DNA of 32,308 nt, taken from an uncultured Faecalibaculum sp. GTDB lineage: Bacteria; Bacillota_I; Bacilli_A; Erysipelotrichales; Erysipelotrichaceae. Where the stretch lies: the NCBI RefSeq assembly GCF_910588395.1, contig NZ_CAJUPA010000029.1, positions 1 through 32,308 on the forward strand. The letters run 5' to 3'. A program made the position numbers and the translations under genes. A model generated the notes under the pieces. It searched no databases. It worked only from the letters and a program-made list of their open reading frames with translations, and had not been told where the DNA came from. Positions 29,787 to 32,308 of the stretch are shown in pieces; the stretch's first letter is position 1; each line of letters opens with the position of its first letter.

Positions 29787-30776
29787 ATGAAGAAATTACT
29801 GGCTATAGGCCTTACGTCTCTTATGCTGACTGGATGCGCTACCGCAATTCAGCCTAGCAAAACCGAAACTGCAGCAAACAAAACAGCAGAGGCAGAAACA
29901 AAATTGGACTCGCAAATTCCTATGAATGCGAACCATTCAGCTTTTTTAATTAGCAAAAGCGATCTGAAAGAAAGGCTGGAAGGAATAGCAGGCAAAGACT
30001 TGGAATATTACCAAGTAGATACAGGTTATGACAGAGTCGATTTGACTGATACATTGACAGTTGAAATAGCTATGGACGGCGATTTCGATAGATTGTCTAC
30101 GCTTTCTTTCGTGACTAACAACATGGATGATGACGAAGCGTTATCTACTGATTTTTGGTTAATCACACAAACCTTAAACATGTTTTCAGGCTATTCCAAC
30201 GATTTAATGAGTGAAGCCGCTGAACAATGTCAGTCTGCGGTTGAAAAATACGGGTATGGAAGTGGAGAAGCAATTGATAATAATTTGAAACTCAGTGTAG
30301 GGGTCCTGCCCGGCGAGGATACGATTCTTGGGCTATTTGTTTTGACTCCAACTTTTGATGAAGTTGAAAAAGAAGTCGATACACCCATTGAAGAATCAGA
30401 GGGGTCGAAAGAGAAAGCCAAAGAGGAAACGTCCAACACAAAAGAAACTCCAAAAACTGAAACTCCGAAAGCCGCAGCTCCAACAGAGACGGCTGGACAG
30501 AAAAATGCCGTCAACAAGGCTCGATCATATTTGAGCCTGATGTCGTTCAGCAGGTTCGGTCTGATTGAGCAACTGGAATATGAAGGTTTCTCTAACGAAG
30601 ATGCGACTTATGCAGTAGATAAAATAAGCCCCGATTGGAACGAACAAGCAGCGAACAAAGCCCAGGATTATCTGGATACTATGTCTTTCTCTTATGATGG
30701 CTTAATCGAGCAATTGGAATTTGAAGGATTTACTCCCGAGCAAGCTCAATACGGAGTTTCAAAAGTCTATAAATAA
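29787..30776 (+). CDS. Ltp-type superinfection-exclusion lipoprotein
   Basis: 329 residues. A lipoprotein signal peptide is clear: MKKLLAIGLTSLMLTGCATA with lipobox LTGC, Cys17 lipidated. Two Ltp-type repeats end the chain (NKARSYLSLMSFSRFGLIEQ and NKAQDYLDTMSFSYDGLIEQ, each ending in a helix with YAVDKI or YGVSKVY). Family members such as TP-J34 Ltp block DNA injection by related phages, reportedly by targeting the tape measure protein. Between the signal and the repeats lie about 200 residues of an unassigned domain (YYQVDTGYDRVDLTDTLTVE) and a Pro/Lys/Thr linker, which most Ltp proteins lack. Genes directly after the repressor are typical for this role. Confidence 0.88.
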   Translation: MKKLLAIGLTSLMLTGCATAIQPSKTETAANKTAEAETKLDSQIPMNANHSAFLISKSDLKERLEGIAGKDLEYYQVDTGYDRVDLTDTLTVEIAMDGDFDRLSTLSFVTNNMDDDEALSTDFWLITQTLNMFSGYSNDLMSEAAEQCQSAVEKYGYGSGEAIDNNLKLSVGVLPGEDTILGLFVLTPTFDEVEKEVDTPIEESEGSKEKAKEETSNTKETPKTETPKAAAPTETAGQKNAVNKARSYLSLMSFSRFGLIEQLEYEGFSNEDATYAVDKISPDWNEQAANKAQDYLDTMSFSYDGLIEQLEFEGFTPEQAQYGVSKVYK

Positions 30777-30878
30777 TTTCTGACATGTGGTAATCTTTTG
30801 ATACCGGGATAAGACCTAGGTAAGGCAAGTAATGTCTTAAGCGCGTTGTAAACGCGCTGCCCCCTAGTGCACTTAGTT

Positions 30879-30910
30879 AAGGTTCCACAGCTGTGGAACC
30901 TTTTATTTTT
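30879..30910 (+). terminator. Strong terminator after the lysogeny unit
   Basis: A perfect 24-base palindrome, AAGGTTCCACAG and its complement, is followed by TTTTATTTTT. It ends the repressor-lipoprotein transcript. Confidence 0.9.
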
Positions 30911-30941
30911 AACCGGGTCGAATCTGACCCCTTTAGACAAT

Positions 30942-30976
30942 AAAAAAAATCCCGGTTCAGGTGGCACTGACCGGGA
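30942..30976 (-). terminator. Minus-strand terminator-like hairpin
   Basis: Arms TCCCGGT and ACCGGGA with a 13-base loop are followed on the minus strand by ATTTTTTTTA. No leftward gene precedes it, so it may block antisense transcription from the integrase side toward the lysogeny genes. Confidence 0.6.
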
Positions 30977-30980
30977 CCGC

Positions 30981-31028
30981 GCGGATGGTTAATCCGTTCG
31001 AATATCCAAGAACGATTATACCATCCGC
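30981..31028. repeat. Inverted repeat before the integrase gene
   Basis: GCGGATGGT (30981-30989) and ACCATCCGC (31020-31028) are perfect arms 30 bases apart, about 30 bases upstream of the integrase start. It may be a binding site for integrase control or a leader stem; no T run follows. Confidence 0.6.
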
Positions 31029-31057
31029 CGGCAAAACAGGAAAGGATGGTTTTTATT

Positions 31058-32077
31058 ATGAGACGAGCAAACGGAACCGGTTCAGTATTCAAGCTGAGCG
31101 GCAAAAGGCACAAACCATGGTGCGCCAAAGTGGTTGTTGGCTGGAAGGACTCCGGACAACCTATTTACAAATACATCGGCTACTACAAAACGAAGACCGA
31201 AGGCATCAATGCCCTCGCTGCTTATTCTGTAGCTCCTGATACAGTCCTGCGGATATCACTGGAGGATGCATGGGTGAAGTGGTCTGCGTCCTATACCGGA
31301 CGCTCCACTACTCTGGCTGCTTACGCATCAGCCTACAAGCGGATGAAGCCATGGCATCACATCACGCTGGACAGGCTGGCGCTGGACATGATGCAGTCCA
31401 TGTGTGACCTGGCTCCGGTCACCTATGCCAGAGCAATCAATATCAAGAAAACGTTATCAGCCATATTGGACTGGGGACAGGCACATGATTATTGCCCATC
31501 CTCCCGGAAGGATTTGCTGAAATACCTCCGGCTGCCGGAGCGCCCAGTTGAGACCAGTGCCCGCATCCTGACAGATGATGAAATCCACAAGGCACTGGAG
31601 ACTCATCAGATCGGACCGGTCATCCTCCTATTCACCGGTCTGCGCATGGGAGAGCTGACCAGCCTTGAACCCGGCTGCATCAATTGGGAAGATCTTTACA
31701 TTGATGTCAGACATTCCAAAACCAAAGCCGGTATCCGTCACGTGCCTATCCCTGATGGACTTGTTCCGTGGCTCAAGGAATACGAGGAAGCCGGTGGAAT
31801 TGGCAGAGGAAGAAAATACTTTGAAGCTCATTTCTGGCCAGCAGATTGTGGGTACCGGCGACATGACTGCCGGCACACCTACATCACCCTGCTCACGGAG
31901 GCCGGAGTAGATGCCCGTATGATCAAAGCGCTTGTAGGTCACACAGGAGACGTGACCACTGATGTCTACACGCACTGGTCAATGGAGCGGAAAAGGGAAA
32001 TCGTGAACAACGCTTTTGAATATTGGTTTCCCAAATTTGCAAACAGCCACGAAGGGATGGACAGGCTGCTGGCCTGA
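31058..32077 (+). CDS. int: Tyrosine recombinase integrase
   Basis: 339 residues. MRRANGTGSVFKLSGKRHKP is the beta-rich arm-binding N-terminus, followed by a SAM-like core-binding domain (about 64-155) and the catalytic domain. Active residues: Arg in LFTGLRMGE (196), Lys near 221 (SKTKAG), HxxR in RRHDCRHTY (269/272), His in VGHTG (295) and Tyr in TDVYTHW (304). All are present, so it looks active. An ATG four codons upstream is too close to AGGAAAGG; the ATG at 31058 is well spaced. It points toward the right attachment site. Confidence 0.96.
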   Translation: MRRANGTGSVFKLSGKRHKPWCAKVVVGWKDSGQPIYKYIGYYKTKTEGINALAAYSVAPDTVLRISLEDAWVKWSASYTGRSTTLAAYASAYKRMKPWHHITLDRLALDMMQSMCDLAPVTYARAINIKKTLSAILDWGQAHDYCPSSRKDLLKYLRLPERPVETSARILTDDEIHKALETHQIGPVILLFTGLRMGELTSLEPGCINWEDLYIDVRHSKTKAGIRHVPIPDGLVPWLKEYEEAGGIGRGRKYFEAHFWPADCGYRRHDCRHTYITLLTEAGVDARMIKALVGHTGDVTTDVYTHWSMERKREIVNNAFEYWFPKFANSHEGMDRLLA

Positions 32078-32091
32078 ATATCCCTTTTCTT

Positions 32092-32124
32092 TTTGTCACT
32101 AGTTTGTCACTAGTTTGTCACTAG
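32092..32124. repeat. Three tandem 11-bp repeats after the integrase gene
   Basis: TTTGTCACTAG occurs three times without spacing, ending in TGATG, 15 bases after the integrase stop. The 11-bp period is close to one helical turn. They are candidates for integrase arm-type or Xis sites near the attachment core. Confidence 0.8.
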
Positions 32125-32183
32125 TGATGTATTTGTTAACGCGATTTCACAAGATTTGTATAGACGTTGGCAACAAAGAAAAA
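32125..32183. other. Probable right attachment junction (attR)
   Basis: Between the repeats and the 5S terminator, 60 bases of mixed AT-rich sequence hold no gene. The integration core should be here or at the terminator, but it cannot be located without the left end. Confidence 0.5.
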
Positions 32184-32219
32184 TGCCGTAAATGTATCTT
32201 TTGACAACATTTACGGCAT
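32177..32219 (-). terminator. Terminator of the 5S rRNA gene
   Basis: Arms TGCCGTAAATGT and ACATTTACGGCA, 12 bp each with a 12-base loop, are followed on the minus strand by TTTTTCTTTG. It directly follows the 5S rRNA 3' end. Confidence 0.9.
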
Positions 32220-32228
32220 AATCTGCAT

Positions 32229-32308
32229 AGTGGCCATGTGTTATTTTTGCCTCTCGGCTATCGTCACCGTGAGAGAGCTTGACTTCTGTGTTCGGGATGA
32301 GTACAGGT
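32229..32308 (-). rRNA. rrf: 5S rRNA, 3' part, continues beyond window
   Basis: Read on the minus strand the sequence contains the conserved core CATCCCGAACACAGAAGTCA followed by AGCTCTCTCACGGTGACGAT, ending near CATGGCCA. The conserved loop around CCGAACACAGAAG is diagnostic. The ACGGTGA-GATA region is like that in Mollicutes 5S as I recall it, which fits an Erysipelotrichia-type host. The gene continues to the right, where the rest of an rRNA operon may lie. The 3' end is estimated within a few bases. Confidence 0.88.

Larger units (their letters stand above)
30777..31057. other. Non-coding gap between lipoprotein and integrase genes
   Basis: About 280 bases without a gene. It holds an 8-bp hairpin AGCGCGTT/AACGCGCT (30840-30858), a terminator (30879-30910), a minus-strand terminator-like hairpin (30942-30976), and an inverted repeat GCGGATGGT/ACCATCCGC (30981-31028) before the integrase ribosome site. 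Confidence 0.6.
1..32183. mobile_element. Temperate siphovirus-type prophage, left end outside window
   Basis: A continuous set of phage modules fills the window: integrase, lysogeny, early, replication, packaging, head and tail. It stops just before a host 5S rRNA gene and its terminator at the right edge. Almost all genes except the lysogeny module, integrase and a 2-kb accessory segment read leftward. Lysis genes, tail tip and the left attachment site are not present, so the element continues past position 1. The main genes I checked appear intact, so the prophage could be functional. The right boundary is only placed to within about 60 bases, between the last integrase-side repeat and the 5S terminator. 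Confidence 0.93.

Noticed and set aside
30975..31030. tRNA-like fragment (GTTCGAATATCC)
   Set aside because: No matching acceptor, anticodon arm or CCA end; it is better explained as the loop of an inverted repeat.

Overview
The window is most of a temperate tailed phage (siphovirus-type, HK97-like head) integrated in a low-to-mid GC Gram-positive genome. AGGAGG-type ribosome binding sites, P27-type terminase, TP901-type tape measure and Ltp-type lipoprotein all fit Bacillota. At the right edge is the 3' part of a 5S rRNA gene on the minus strand with its terminator. As I remember them, its 3' half resembles Mollicutes and Erysipelotrichia 5S more than Bacillus or Clostridium 5S, so an Erysipelotrichia-like host is my best guess (inference). 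The left prophage end, lysis genes and tail tip lie outside the window.

Layout from right to left: 5S rRNA and terminator; a presumptive att junction with three tandem 11-bp repeats; tyrosine integrase (plus); lysogeny module (plus) with an LexA/CI-type repressor, a small unknown protein and an Ltp-type superinfection-exclusion lipoprotein; a divergent CI/Cro control region with palindromic operators; a long leftward early operon of small overlapping genes, including a putative methyltransferase; a replication and recombination block (DUF3310 protein, NUMOD-like/HTH protein, Sak4-like ATPase, DUF669 protein, DEAH helicase, primase-helicase, iteron-like origin, RusA resolvase); an ArpU/RinA-like late regulator; an accessory segment mostly on the opposite strand (about 13.2-15.35 kb); then the leftward late operon: HNH, TerS, TerL, portal, protease, capsid, head-tail connectors, major tail protein, tail chaperone with a programmed -1 frameshift, tape measure and a truncated distal tail protein.

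The genes fit one life cycle. The repressor and Cro compete at the 28.7 kb operators. The early operon builds replication at the TTGACCC iterons. The ArpU-like protein probably switches on the late operon, whose leader carries a terminator and a candidate cos region beside the HNH gene. In the lysogen the repressor, lipoprotein and integrase region are expressed.

The least explained part is the accessory segment. It holds two separately controlled units: a three-gene set of small proteins (one membrane protein, one ribbon-helix-helix protein) behind a promoter with a palindrome in its spacer; and a divergent unit with a small HTH regulator, three 16-bp operators and two uncharacterised proteins. 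These are the best candidates for something undescribed.
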